Under the pieces are notes generated by a model. That model ran no database searches. It was not told the DNA's origin and was given only the letters and a program-made list of their open reading frames with translations. A program made the translations under genes and the position numbers. From Bradyrhizobium sp. cir1 (GTDB lineage Bacteria; Pseudomonadota; Alphaproteobacteria; Rhizobiales; Xanthobacteraceae), in NCBI RefSeq assembly GCF_014198245.1, contig NZ_JACIHE010000005.1:328082-392081 (forward strand): a stretch of 64,000 nucleotides of DNA, written 5' to 3'. The stretch's first letter is position 1; every line of letters starts with the position of its first letter. Shown here piece by piece: positions 25,020-33,168 of this stretch.

Positions 25020-26134
25020 CAATTTCCTCCGGCGTGTTCGAGATCGCTGAGGCCGGCAATGCCTGTCAGCCGCGGCTCGGAGATGCCGAGCACCTTGAAC
25101 ATCGATCCCATGCCGCTTCGACCGGTATCGGTCAGGCGCTTGAGCGCCACCGAGATATCGGTGGCGACCTCCGGCGTCGCCTTCTGCATCAGGGCGGCGG
25201 CCCGGGTGTCGATGCCGACGCGCTTGAGGAAATCGCCCTGCGTCACCGGGCCGTGCACGCGGGCACCAACGTCTTCGGCCGCCCGCGCCAGCGCCTGGAA
25301 GTCGACATGGGCGGTGACGTCGGCCTGGCCCGGCGCCTTCAGGGGATCGGTGAAGGTATGGCGCGCGATCGCCTGGAAGGTGTCGCCGGCATCGCTGCGC
25401 AGATGACCGTAGTCGATGATCAGCGCCGCACCGTCCTGGTCGCGCACGCGCGTGGCGAGCTTCATGATCTCGCCGTCCGGCCGCCATTCGAACACGGCGC
25501 CGACCGGGGCGGCGCGCACCAGCGGCGGCAGCAGCACGTCGAAGCGCGGCGTCGGCTCGGCGGCCGCGCCGAACTGGAGCTTGCCGTTCGGGTCGATCTC
25601 GATCACGCGCTCGTGCCAGCCGTTCTCGCCCTTCACCATCTGGTGGATCGGCAGCACGTCGAAATATTCGTTGGCGAGGATGATGCTGGGGCCTTCCGGC
25701 ACATCGTCGATGCTGTCGTGCCAGGAGATGTTGCGCACGCTCGACAGCGTCGCACTCTGCCGCTCGCGCAGCACGGGATTGACCTCGACCATGTGGATGT
25801 GGAGCGCCTGGTAGAGCGGCGGCAGCACGCGGAGCGCGCGCAGCGCATCCGCCATCATGGTGCCGCGGCCGGGGCCGAGCTCGATCAGCCGCAGGAATTG
25901 CGGCGAGCCCATCTGCTTCCACACCGAGGCGGACCACAGGCCCAGGAGCTCGCCGAACATCTGGCTGACCTCGGGCGCGGTGGTGAAGTCGCCTTCACGT
26001 CCCAAAGGGTCGCGCGAGACGTAATAGCCGTAGCGCGGATGCATCAGGCACAGTTCCATGTAACGCCAGACCGGCATGGGCCCAGAGGATTTGATCAGCG
26101 CCTTGATCTCGTTGAGTAGCGGCTGGTCGGTCAC
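25019..26134 (-). CDS. Class I SAM-dependent methyltransferase, MidA/NDUFAF7 family
   Basis: 371 residues. The family signature is present: PMPVWRYMELCLMHPRYGYYVSR, GREGDFTTAPEVSQMFGELLGLW, LIELGPGRGTMMADALRAL as motif I, and ILANEYFDVLPIHQM. Mitochondrial homologues methylate an arginine of a complex I subunit during assembly, and a similar role is plausible here but unproven. It is the middle gene of lgt-midA-pgeF: 21 bases after lgt and overlapping pgeF by one base, an order found in many alphaproteobacteria. Confidence 0.92.
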   Translation of the reverse strand: MTDQPLLNEIKALIKSSGPMPVWRYMELCLMHPRYGYYVSRDPLGREGDFTTAPEVSQMFGELLGLWSASVWKQMGSPQFLRLIELGPGRGTMMADALRALRVLPPLYQALHIHMVEVNPVLRERQSATLSSVRNISWHDSIDDVPEGPSIILANEYFDVLPIHQMVKGENGWHERVIEIDPNGKLQFGAAAEPTPRFDVLLPPLVRAAPVGAVFEWRPDGEIMKLATRVRDQDGAALIIDYGHLRSDAGDTFQAIARHTFTDPLKAPGQADVTAHVDFQALARAAEDVGARVHGPVTQGDFLKRVGIDTRAAALMQKATPEVATDISVALKRLTDTGRSGMGSMFKVLGISEPRLTGIAGLSDLEHAGGN

Positions 26135-26155
26135 GGCGTGCTTTCTCGAAATGAA

Positions 26156-27001
26156 TTAACGAACGGCCTCGATCGGCTTCGGCGCACCGCGCCGCACTGC
26201 CAATACAATAAGTATGAGGCCGACAATAAGCATCGGGATCGACAACAGCATGCCCATGGTTAATCCGCCCCAGAGGAAGCCGAGCTGGGCGTCGGGCTCG
26301 CGGAAATGCTCGCCGGCGATCCGGGTCAGGCCGTAGATCAGGATGAAGCTGCCGAGGATCATGCCGGGGCGTTTCAGCGCGCCGAAGCGGATCATGATCG
26401 CGAGCACGGTGAACAGCAGGATGCCTTCCATGCCGGCTTCATAAAGCTGGCTCGGATGGCGCGGCAGTTGCGTCGGATCGTTCGGGAAGATCATCGCCCA
26501 GGGCAGGCTGGGGTCGGTGGCGCGGCCCCACAATTCGCCGTTGATGAAATTGGCGATCCGTCCGAGCAGGAGCCCGACCGGGGCGACCGCGGTGGTGATG
26601 TCGCCGAGCGACAGGATCGAGATGCCGCTCCGCCAGGCGAACCACATCACCGCGACCACGCAGCCGAGGAAGCCGCCATGGAACGACATGCCGCCTTCCC
26701 ACAATCTGAAGATCGCGGCGGGATGATCGATGAAGAAGGGCAGGTTGTAGAACAGCACATAGCCGGTGCGGCCGCCGAGGATGATGCCGAGCGTCACCCA
26801 CAGGATGAAGTCGTCGATCTGCAGCAACGACATCGGCGCGGGGCCGCCCCACAGGCGCTCCTTCTTCAGCAGCGAGCGCGCGTAGAGCCAGCCGAACACG
26901 ATGCCGCAGATATAGGCCAGTGCGTACCAGCGGATCGCGAACGGACCGATCTCGACGGCGATCGGCTTGAAGGCGGGAAAATCGATGAGCAGAAAGGGCA
27001 T
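26156..27001 (-). CDS. lgt: Prolipoprotein diacylglyceryl transferase
   Basis: 281 residues, a polytopic inner membrane enzyme that attaches diacylglycerol to the lipobox cysteine of prolipoproteins. Diagnostic segments: [61 protein letters not shown] and [13 protein letters not shown]. Seven hydrophobic helices can be counted. The ATG at 27001 ([17 protein letters not shown]) is preferred; the frame is open further but without homology. Lipoproteins in this window, such as the one at 23507, would be substrates. Divergent from ubiK. Confidence 0.96.
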   Translation of the reverse strand: MPFLLIDFPAFKPIAVEIGPFAIRWYALAYICGIVFGWLYARSLLKKERLWGGPAPMSLLQIDDFILWVTLGIILGGRTGYVLFYNLPFFIDHPAAIFRLWEGGMSFHGGFLGCVVAVMWFAWRSGISILSLGDITTAVAPVGLLLGRIANFINGELWGRATDPSLPWAMIFPNDPTQLPRHPSQLYEAGMEGILLFTVLAIMIRFGALKRPGMILGSFILIYGLTRIAGEHFREPDAQLGFLWGGLTMGMLLSIPMLIVGLILIVLAVRRGAPKPIEAVR

Positions 27002-27208
27002 CACGCCTTCTATATCTGGACGAGATTGCGGCGATAGCGCGCCGGCAGACGCCTCGTGATTCTTATGCAGGGACGTTGAATACGATTGCAAGGAAACCGG
27101 GGCATGACAAGGATACCGCCGCTTCGCTCTTGAACCGGCCCAACCGGATTGCCATTGTCTTTTCGCGCGTTCGCGCAAAGTTTATCGCAAGGCCGCCAGG
27201 AGACCGAC

Positions 27209-27469
27209 ATGACCCAGACCAGCAACCGGTTTTTCGACGAGATCGGCCGCCTGATGAACGATGCCGCCGGTGCGGCCCAGGGCGTCAAGCGCGAGTTCGA
27301 CACGGTGATGCGAACGCAGGCCGAAAAATTCCTGCGCGACATGGACCTCGTCAAGCGCGAGGAGTTCGAGGCGGTCAAGGACATGGCCCGCCTGGCGCGT
27401 GAGGAGAACGAGGCCCTGAAGGCGCGGATTGCAGCGCTGGAGGCCAAGCTCGGCGGTACACCCACGTAA
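27209..27469 (+). CDS. ubiK: Ubiquinone biosynthesis accessory factor UbiK (BMFP family)
   Basis: 86 residues. The sequence reads NRFFDEIGRLMNDAAGAAQGVKREFDTVMRTQAEKFLRDMDLVKREEFEAVKDMARLAREENEALKARI in family terms: a DEIGRLM amphipathic helix followed by a C-terminal coiled coil with the conserved VKREEFE and LEAKL heptads. UbiK is a membrane-fusogenic trimeric coiled coil that assists the UbiJ/Coq9-centred complex. The start at 27209 follows a purine-rich leader. It is divergent from lgt. Confidence 0.9.
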   Translation: MTQTSNRFFDEIGRLMNDAAGAAQGVKREFDTVMRTQAEKFLRDMDLVKREEFEAVKDMARLAREENEALKARIAALEAKLGGTPT

Positions 27470-27664
27470 GGACGCTCTTTCTTACCCTCCCCTGGAGGGG
27501 GAGGGTGGGAGCCTCGGGGCAACCCATTCTCCTTGTCATTTCCGCATCTTCCGGGTAAAAGCCCGCCACGTCCGCGGCCCCCGCACCCCTGGAGGCTTGC
27601 TGCGGACCATGCCATGGGCCGCGTTGCGGCCCATTAACTTTTGCAAAAACAAGGACTTAACGAC

Positions 27665-28387
27665 ATGGCGACGACCGTCAAGGAATTGAAGGCGACCGCA
27701 CGTCCGAAGAGCGGCAAGGGGGCCGCCCGGGCTGAGCGTCGCGCCGGGCGAGTGCCCGGAGTGATCTATGGCAACAACCAGCCCCCCGTCACGATCTCGA
27801 TCGAAGATCGTGAACTGCGCCAGCGCATCCTCGCCGGCCGGTTCCTGACCACGCTGGTCGACATCGATCTCGAGGGCAAGAAGCACCGCGTGATTCCGCG
27901 CGACTACCACCTCGATCCGGTCAAGGACTTCCCGATCCATGTCGACTTCATGCGGCTCGGCGAAGGCGCCACCATCCGCATCAGCGTTCCCCTGCACGTG
28001 GTGAAGTCGGAAACCTCCCCCGGCGTGAAGCGCGGCGGCACCGTCAATATCGTTGCCCACGCCATCGACCTCGAATGCGGCGTCGAGAGCATTCCGCAGT
28101 ACATCGAGGCCGATGTCGGCTCGCTCGAAATCGGTCACTCGCTGCATCTGTCGGACGTCAAGCTGCCGGCCGGCGTGAAGGCGCTGACCCGCGAGGACGC
28201 GACCCTCGTCACCATCGTGCCGCCGTCCGGCTACGCCGAAGAGCAGAAGGCTGCTGCTGCGGCTGCGGCTGGTGGTGCGGCTCCGGCCGCGGGTGCCGCT
28301 GCTCCGGCTGCAGCTGCTCCGGCTGCGGGTGCTGCTGCTCCGGCGGCTGCCGCCAAGGCTCCCGCCGGCGGCGACAAGAAGAAGTAA
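27665..28387 (+). CDS. rplY: 50S ribosomal protein L25/general stress protein Ctc
   Basis: 240 residues of the long L25 (TL5/Ctc) type, which binds 5S rRNA. The N-terminal domain reads LKATARPKSGKGAARAERRAGRVPGVIYG, and the C-terminal beta domain contains DPVKDFPIHVDFMRLGEGATIRI and TPGVKRGG-like TSPGVKRGGTVN. After about residue 200 there is a low-complexity Ala/Pro/Gly tail ending in GGDKKK, encoded by a GCTGCTGC / CCGGCTGC repeat at 28250-28365. First gene of rplY-pth-ychF; a perfect hairpin follows it. Confidence 0.95.
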   Translation: MATTVKELKATARPKSGKGAARAERRAGRVPGVIYGNNQPPVTISIEDRELRQRILAGRFLTTLVDIDLEGKKHRVIPRDYHLDPVKDFPIHVDFMRLGEGATIRISVPLHVVKSETSPGVKRGGTVNIVAHAIDLECGVESIPQYIEADVGSLEIGHSLHLSDVKLPAGVKALTREDATLVTIVPPSGYAEEQKAAAAAAAGGAAPAAGAAAPAAAAPAAGAAAPAAAAKAPAGGDKKK

Positions 28388-28399
28388 TCTCTCACGGCT

Positions 28400-28424
28400 G
28401 GCGCGCGGTCCCTGACCGCGCGCC
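28400..28424 (+). other. Perfect hairpin between rplY and pth
   Basis: GGCGCGCGGT (28400-28409) and ACCGCGCGCC (28415-28424) form a ten-base-pair stem with a five-base loop, CCCTG. There is no T-run after it. It may limit read-through into pth or stabilise the rplY message. Confidence 0.65.
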
Positions 28425-28445
28425 GAGCGAGGGGCGCGCCGCGTC

Positions 28446-29060
28446 ATGCGACTCTTTGTTGGGCTCGGCAATCCCGGCGCACAGTATCGGTTCAACCGAC
28501 ATAATGTCGGGTTTATTGTCGTCGATGCGATAGCCGAGCGCTATCGCTTCAATCAGTGGCGCCAGCATCCTCGCTTTGAGGGTGAATTGGCCACCGGCAT
28601 GATTGACGGCGAGCAGGTCATGCTTCTGAAGCCCTCGACCTACATGAATGCTTCAGGATTAGCGGTGTTGAGTGTGCTCAGCTTCTACAAGCTGCACCGA
28701 TCTGACCTATCCGTATTTCACGATGAAATCGAACTTCCGCCCGCCGGATTTCGCGTCAAGGTGGACGGCGGTGATGCGGGACATAACGGTTTGGGCTCAA
28801 TCACCGAAAGGATTGGTCCGAACTATCGACGTGTCCGCATTGGAGTCGGACGACCAATACATAAGAGCCAGGTTGAAGGATACGTCCTTGGCAACTTTAC
28901 AACCTTGGATATGGAATGGCTAAGTCCAATGATCAATTCGATCGTGGAAAACATTGGACTGCTGATACGCAATCAAGATTCAAGCTTTCAGAACAAGGTG
29001 CACGTCGCTTTGCAGGCTGCAGGCTTTGGCAAGCGCGGTAACCGCAGCTCGCCTACTTAG
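28446..29060 (+). CDS. pth: Peptidyl-tRNA hydrolase, divergent and compositionally atypical
   Basis: 204 residues. Pth releases peptides from peptidyl-tRNA that drops off ribosomes. The catalytic and binding residues are in place: N9 in GLGNPG, H19 in RHNVGF, N68 in TYMNASG, D93 in FHDEIELPP and N114 in AGHNGLGSI. The position between rplY and ychF is the usual one. Codon use differs clearly from both neighbours (many codons ending in T or A, such as TTT, GTT, CGA, ATA, TCA), and the C-terminal half, after the GHNG motif, is less conserved than I would expect for this genus. This suggests replacement by a foreign pth in place. Function is nevertheless secure. Confidence 0.94.
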   Translation: MRLFVGLGNPGAQYRFNRHNVGFIVVDAIAERYRFNQWRQHPRFEGELATGMIDGEQVMLLKPSTYMNASGLAVLSVLSFYKLHRSDLSVFHDEIELPPAGFRVKVDGGDAGHNGLGSITERIGPNYRRVRIGVGRPIHKSQVEGYVLGNFTTLDMEWLSPMINSIVENIGLLIRNQDSSFQNKVHVALQAAGFGKRGNRSSPT

Positions 29061-29076
29061 GACTCAGAGGACCACC

Positions 29077-30174
29077 ATGGGATTTAAATGCGGGATCGTC
29101 GGATTGCCCAATGTCGGCAAGTCGACCTTGTTCAATGCGCTGACCGAGACGGCCGCGGCGCAGGCCGCGAACTATCCGTTCTGCACCATCGAGCCGAATG
29201 TCGGCGAGGTCGCCGTACCCGATCCGCGGCTCGACAAGCTCGCAGCGATCGCCAAGTCGGGCCAGATCATCCCGACCCGGCTGACCTTCGTCGACATCGC
29301 CGGCCTCGTGCGCGGCGCTTCCAAGGGCGAAGGCCTCGGCAACCAGTTCCTCGCCAACATCCGCGAGGTCGATGCCATCGTGCATGTCGTGCGCTGCTTC
29401 GAAGATTCCGACATCACCCATGTCGAGGGCAAGATCGCGCCGCTCGCCGATATCGAGACCATCGAGACCGAGCTGATGCTCGCCGACCTCGACAGCCTCG
29501 AGAAGCGCGTCGACAACCTCACCAAGAAGGCCAAGGGCAACGACAAGGACGCCAAGGAGCAGCTCGACCTCGTCAACCGCACCTTGGTGCTGCTGCGCGA
29601 GGGCAAGCCCGCGCGCCTCGTCGAGCGCAAGCCGGAGGAGGAGCGTGCCTTCTCGATGCTCGGCCTGTTGTCGTCAAAGCCCGTGCTCTATGTCTGCAAC
29701 GTCGAGGAAGGCTCGGCCGCGACCGGCAACGCCTTCTCCAGGGCGGTCGAGGAGCAGGCGGCGAAGGAAGGCGCGGTTGCCGTGGTCATCTCCGCCAAGA
29801 TCGAATCCGAGATCGCGACGATCTCGCGTGAAGAGCGCGCCGACTTCCTGGAGACGCTGGGCCTCGAAGAGGCCGGTCTCGACCGCCTGATCCGCGCCGG
29901 CTACTCGCTGCTCCAGCTCATCACCTATTTCACGATTGGTCCGAAGGAAGCGCGCGCCTGGACCATCCATCGCGGCACCAAGGCGCCAGGCGCTGCCGGC
30001 GTGATCCACACCGACTTCGAGAAGGGCTTCATCCGCGCCGAGACCATCGCGTTTGACGATTACGTCGCCCTCGGCGGCGAAGCCGGCGCCCGCGATGCCG
30101 GCAAGCTTCGCCTCGAAGGCAAGGAATACGTCGTCGCCGACGGCGACGTGATGCATTTCCGGTTCAATACGTAA
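29077..30174 (+). CDS. ychF: Redox-regulated ATPase YchF (Obg-HflX superfamily)
   Basis: 365 residues. G1 is [15 protein letters not shown]3 is [21 protein letters not shown], and the G4 position reads CNVEEGS instead of NKxD, which is the feature that gives YchF its preference for ATP. The coiled-coil and TGS-like C-terminal domain ends with [27 protein letters not shown] and the final HFRFNT. YchF binds ribosomes and responds to oxidative stress. The ATG at 29077 lies 16 bases after the pth stop, so the two are cotranscribed. Confidence 0.97.
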   Translation: MGFKCGIVGLPNVGKSTLFNALTETAAAQAANYPFCTIEPNVGEVAVPDPRLDKLAAIAKSGQIIPTRLTFVDIAGLVRGASKGEGLGNQFLANIREVDAIVHVVRCFEDSDITHVEGKIAPLADIETIETELMLADLDSLEKRVDNLTKKAKGNDKDAKEQLDLVNRTLVLLREGKPARLVERKPEEERAFSMLGLLSSKPVLYVCNVEEGSAATGNAFSRAVEEQAAKEGAVAVVISAKIESEIATISREERADFLETLGLEEAGLDRLIRAGYSLLQLITYFTIGPKEARAWTIHRGTKAPGAAGVIHTDFEKGFIRAETIAFDDYVALGGEAGARDAGKLRLEGKEYVVADGDVMHFRFNT

Positions 30175-30183
30175 GCCGGAGCT

Positions 30184-30288
30184 GTCATTCCGGGGCGCGC
30201 CTCTTGGACGCGAGCCCGGAATCCATTCATCCATTTATTCTGAGGCCCGATGGATTCCGGGTTCGCGCTGCGCGCGCCCCGGAATGAC
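30184..30288. repeat. Palindromic intergenic repeat, CATTCCGGG family (copy 4)
   Basis: Ends are GTCATTCCGGGGCGCG and GCGCGCCCCGGAATGAC; inner arms GGAATCCATT and GATGGATTCC also pair. Located between ychF and the convergent DUF4282 gene. Confidence 0.88.
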
Positions 30289-30291
30289 GGG

Positions 30292-30588
30292 CTAGCGCAT
30301 CCCTGATCCCTGGTCCCTGATCGCGCCGAGATGCTCGTTGATGCGGAAGACGATCAGGATCAGCTCGGCGACGATGCGCGAGAACACGATCCCGACCACG
30401 ACGCTCGCGATCGACGACAGCAGCACCAGGAAGCCGCCGAACGGGCTGATCGCCATCGCAGCCAGCCCTGAGAAGATGCCGGAGAGGCCGAACAGGCAGA
30501 TCAGCGCGATCACCAGCCAGTAGAAGGTCTTGATGATCGTCGGCGTGATGAAGCGGTCCCATTGGAATAGATCGCTGAATGAAAACAT
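30292..30588 (-). CDS. DUF4282 small membrane protein
   Basis: 98 residues. DUF4282 shape: an N-terminal DLFQWDRFITPTIIK followed by two hydrophobic helices, TFYWLVIALICLFGLSGIF and GGFLVLLSSIASVVVGIVFS, and the signature RIVAELILIVFRINEHL at the C-terminus. The function of the family is unknown. It stands alone between a palindromic repeat and the divergent MaoC pair. Confidence 0.9.
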   Translation of the reverse strand: MFSFSDLFQWDRFITPTIIKTFYWLVIALICLFGLSGIFSGLAAMAISPFGGFLVLLSSIASVVVGIVFSRIVAELILIVFRINEHLGAIRDQGSGMR

Positions 30589-30741
30589 TGCTCTCCCCAG
30601 GCAAATCGGGTTTCGGCCGTCGATCGATCCGACTCAAATCAACGCCGATACCCCGTATGTAGCACGAGCCATGCGGGCCGGCGGGTTGAGATTGCCGCAA
30701 AGTGCGGCCACAATCTGTCATTTCCGCACAGCAATCCCAAG

Positions 30742-31194
30742 ATGACCCTGACCTTTGAAGATTTCCCGCTCGGCCGTTTCGGAACATTCGGCCCGCGTCA
30801 CGTCACCCGCGACGAGATTCTGGCCTTTGCCGCCGAGTTCGATCCGCAACCGATGCACCTGGACGAGGACGCTGCGGCCAGAAGCATGCTGCGCGGCCTG
30901 TCCGGCTCGGGCTGGCACCTCTGCTCGCTGATGATGCGGATGATGGCGGACGGCTTCATCACCCGCGCCGCGTCACTGGGGTCTCCCGGCGTCGACGAGG
31001 TGCGCTGGCTCTCGCCGCTCAGGCCCGGCGACGATCTCACGCTCGACGTCGACGTGCTGGAGGCGCGGGTCTCGAAGAGCCGTGCCGGGCTCGGTATCGT
31101 CAAGTTCAAATGCACCGCGCGCAATGCGGCGGGGCAGGCGCTCGCCGAGATGACCTCGCCGATCCTGATCAAGCGGCGCGAGGGAGCGGTCTGA
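30742..31194 (+). CDS. MaoC-like (R)-hydratase family protein, first of a pair
   Basis: 150 residues with the hotdog hydratase pattern: GRFGTFGPRHVTRDEILAFAAEFDPQPMHLDEDAA, in which the Asp and His of FDPQPMHLD are the catalytic dyad of MaoC/PhaJ enzymes. SGSGWHLCSLMMRMM and VRWLSPLRPGDDLTLDV follow. These enzymes hydrate or dehydrate enoyl-CoA substrates. The next gene is a paralogue overlapping by one base, so the two may form a heterodimer, as seen for paired MaoC genes. Confidence 0.92.
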   Translation: MTLTFEDFPLGRFGTFGPRHVTRDEILAFAAEFDPQPMHLDEDAAARSMLRGLSGSGWHLCSLMMRMMADGFITRAASLGSPGVDEVRWLSPLRPGDDLTLDVDVLEARVSKSRAGLGIVKFKCTARNAAGQALAEMTSPILIKRREGAV

Positions 31195-31673
31195 TGCGGT
31201 TCTTCGAAGACATCGCGATCGGACAGCGCCGCGAGATCGGCGCCTACACGTTCACGGCGGAGTCCATCAAGACATTCGCCGCCAAATTCGATCCGCAGCG
31301 CTTTCACCTCGACGAGGAGGAAGGCAAGAACTCGCTGTTCGGCGGGCTCGCCGCCTCGGGCTGGCATGTCGGCTCGGCCTGCATGAGCCTGCTTGTCGCC
31401 GACGGCCAGCGTCTGGCGCATGAGGCCGCCTCGCGCGGCGAGGAGGTCGCGGTGTGGGGCCCGTCGCCGGGCTTTCGCGACCTGCGCTGGATCAGGCCGG
31501 TGCTCGCCGGAGATACTGTCTCTTACGTCAACGAAGTCATCGATAAGCGCACCTCCGCCTCGCGTCCCGGCTGGGGCATTTTGACAGCCCGCACCACCGG
31601 CACCAACCAGCGCGGCGAGGAAGTCTACGCCATCACCGCCAGCGCCTTCGTGCCGCTGCGAAAGACGGCTTAG
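31194..31673 (+). CDS. MaoC-like (R)-hydratase family protein, second of a pair
   Basis: 159 residues. It shares the hydratase dyad as KFDPQRFHLDEEEG and the following SGWHVGSACMSLLV, plus DLRWIRPVLAGDTVSY. The ATG at 31194 overlaps the TGA of the first paralogue (TGATG), so translation is coupled. The N-terminus FFEDIAIGQRREIGAYTFTAESI is the typical MaoC entry. Substrates are probably acyl-CoA thioesters, but context does not name a pathway. Confidence 0.92.
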   Translation: MRFFEDIAIGQRREIGAYTFTAESIKTFAAKFDPQRFHLDEEEGKNSLFGGLAASGWHVGSACMSLLVADGQRLAHEAASRGEEVAVWGPSPGFRDLRWIRPVLAGDTVSYVNEVIDKRTSASRPGWGILTARTTGTNQRGEEVYAITASAFVPLRKTA

Positions 31674-31868
31674 ATCAGTTCCAGGATGAACGGACAAATG
31701 AGTGCGCGAGTGTTGCCCGCGCGCTATGGACGCTATTCGGACCGGCTGTCATAAGCCTGCGCAACATGGTTACCGCGAAGCAATTGCCGGGACCATCGAG
31801 TTGCTAACCAATTATGAACCTGTCGCTGTCTATTTGAACGAATAGACAGAGGACAGGGGACGAGGACC

Positions 31869-32015
31869 ATGGCTGACCGCGGCGCACTCAAGTTTGTTGG
31901 ATTTATCTTTGCGACCGCGACGCTGGCCGTAATGCTGGTCGCCGGCATGGTGGTGAAGGGCTATGCGGACGGCGGCTACACCCTGGAAGCCTCGACGGTC
32001 GACGCTGACCGTTAA
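31869..32015 (+). CDS. Small single-pass membrane protein (48 residues)
   Basis: This short reading frame encodes MADRGALKFVGFIFATATLA and continues AVMLVAGMVV up to KGYADGG, then TLEASTVDADR and a TAA stop. One hydrophobic helix spans about residues 8-29. A GAGG ribosome binding site lies a few bases before the ATG, and the 195-base upstream region is gene-free with an AT-rich stretch near 31800-31850 that could hold a promoter. I do not recognise the protein, but helix, ribosome binding site and codon use support a real gene. Confidence 0.65.
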   Translation: MADRGALKFVGFIFATATLAVMLVAGMVVKGYADGGYTLEASTVDADR

Positions 32016-32039
32016 CGTTCCGGGGCCGTCAGCCCCGCC

Positions 32040-32177
32040 TCAGCGGCTATAGACGAACGCCAGCACCGCGATCGCAACCGCCAGCAATCCGACAAAGCGC
32101 AGCATGATCGTGCCGATCTGGTTCGGCGCGGGCCGCAGCGGTATGGGGTCCGTGGTGTCGGGCCGAATGCTTTCCAT
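32040..32177 (-). CDS. Small single-pass membrane protein (45 residues)
   Basis: The frame starts at the ATG at 32177 (MESIRPDTTDPIPLRPAP) and ends with a hydrophobic helix LRFVGLLAVAIAVLAFVYSR at the very C-terminus, a tail-anchored layout. A purine-rich CAGGGGACA lies upstream. It is convergent with the 48-residue membrane protein. Function unknown; a longer frame to 32279 would run into the adjacent repeat. Confidence 0.6.
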   Translation of the reverse strand: MESIRPDTTDPIPLRPAPNQIGTIMLRFVGLLAVAIAVLAFVYSR

Positions 32178-32265
32178 CTGAATTGTCCCCTGAGCCCGGC
32201 CGAAACGGCCAATGGCGCTTGGCATTGGTCGCCGGGAAGGGGCGGCGGGTTCAAAGCCTCCGCAG

Positions 32266-32404
32266 TCATGCCCCACCACCGGGTCTCGCCTCCGGCGAGC
32301 CCGATGACAGGCTCCGGCGGGGCATCCAGTACGCCGCGGCCTGTCGGTTCTTGCCTCACCGTCTCGGAGTACTGGATCGCCCGGTCAAGCCGGGCGATGA
32401 CACC
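32266..32404. repeat. Palindromic repeat, GTACTGGATCGCCCGGTC family
   Basis: The right end reads TACTGGATCGCCCGGTCAAGCCGGGCGATGACA, with an ATCCAGTACGCCG arm in the middle pairing with GTACTGGAT. The left end holds GCCTCCGGCGAGC hairpins. It fills the 324-base gap between two small genes, which otherwise holds nothing I can name. Confidence 0.75.
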
Positions 32405-32501
32405 TTCGTTGAGGAGAGTGTGCACCCATCACACGCCATGAATCAAAACCGCCGCGCTCCCTTCCGGGAACGCGGCGGCCAATGATGCGTCGTAGCAGCG
32501 A

Positions 32502-32921
32502 TCAGCTGTTGCGCAGGCCGTCGGCGGCGCGCTTCCACTGCGCGACGTTGTCGGCGATCATGCGGGTCGACTTCATCGCGGCCTGGCTGAGCTGGGCGTA
32601 GCCGGAGATCTCGCGCTGGACGCGCTGGCCCTCGGCATGAAGCAGGTCACGCAGGCTCTCGAGCTCGGAGATCAGGTTCTCGATCTCGGCGAGTGAGGTG
32701 CCGGCGACGCGCTGGATCAGCGAGTTGACGTTGGTGACGGTGGCCTCCGCGCTCGGATCGAGCGGCGGCGCGTCGGTGGTCGACGCCGGACGGCGCAGAT
32801 AGGCGATGTCGTTGCGGACGAAATCACGAATGCCGGCCTCGACCTCGGAGACCGCGGCGAGATTGGTGTCGACCGTCTCGGTCTCGGTGGCTTCGATCTT
32901 TTCCGGACGGGTGGCGTTCAT
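32502..32921 (-). CDS. Hypothetical coiled-coil protein, possibly phasin-like
   Basis: 139 residues, no membrane segment. The N-terminus is acidic and Thr/Glu-rich (EKIEATETETVDTNLAAVSEVEAG). The C-terminal half is amphipathic helix: SLAEIENLISELESLRDLLHAEGQRVQREISGYAQ, then AAMKSTRMIADNVAQWKRA. The last segment resembles phasin-type helices, but the match is weak and the assignment is a guess. ATG at 32921 follows a clear gap. No operon partner is visible. Confidence 0.65.
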   Translation of the reverse strand: MNATRPEKIEATETETVDTNLAAVSEVEAGIRDFVRNDIAYLRRPASTTDAPPLDPSAEATVTNVNSLIQRVAGTSLAEIENLISELESLRDLLHAEGQRVQREISGYAQLSQAAMKSTRMIADNVAQWKRAADGLRNS

Positions 32922-33128
32922 CGTTGTTCCTCTGTTCGCGTTGAGCGCAGCGCGAGTGTCCCCCGCACGACGATGTCTGTAAGGCAGCCCGCATCAGGGC
33001 GCCGGATTTTGACCGCAAAGGGGCCGAGATGCGGCAAGGGCGGACCATTCGGGGGTTTTGCCGTGGCGTATGGTTAGGGGAGTGTAAAGGCTGGTTCCAG
33101 CAGCGAAGTGGATGCGCGGCTCGGCCGG

Positions 33129-33168
33129 TGCCTCACTCCCTCGCCCCGCTTGCGGGGAGAGGCGAAAC
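33129..33168. repeat. Partial CCCTCGCCCCGCTTGCGGGGAGAGG repeat
   Basis: The hairpin CCCCGCTTGCGGGG with flanking TCACTCCCTCG and AGAGGCGAAA is a truncated copy of the repeat family seen complete at 44258 and 49455. It touches the end of the exported protein gene at 33168. Confidence 0.65.

Noticed and set aside
25019..25937. The upstream part of a long minus-strand frame that ends in pgeF
   Set aside because: It is out of frame with the MidA-family methyltransferase, which clearly occupies that stretch; pgeF starts at 25019.
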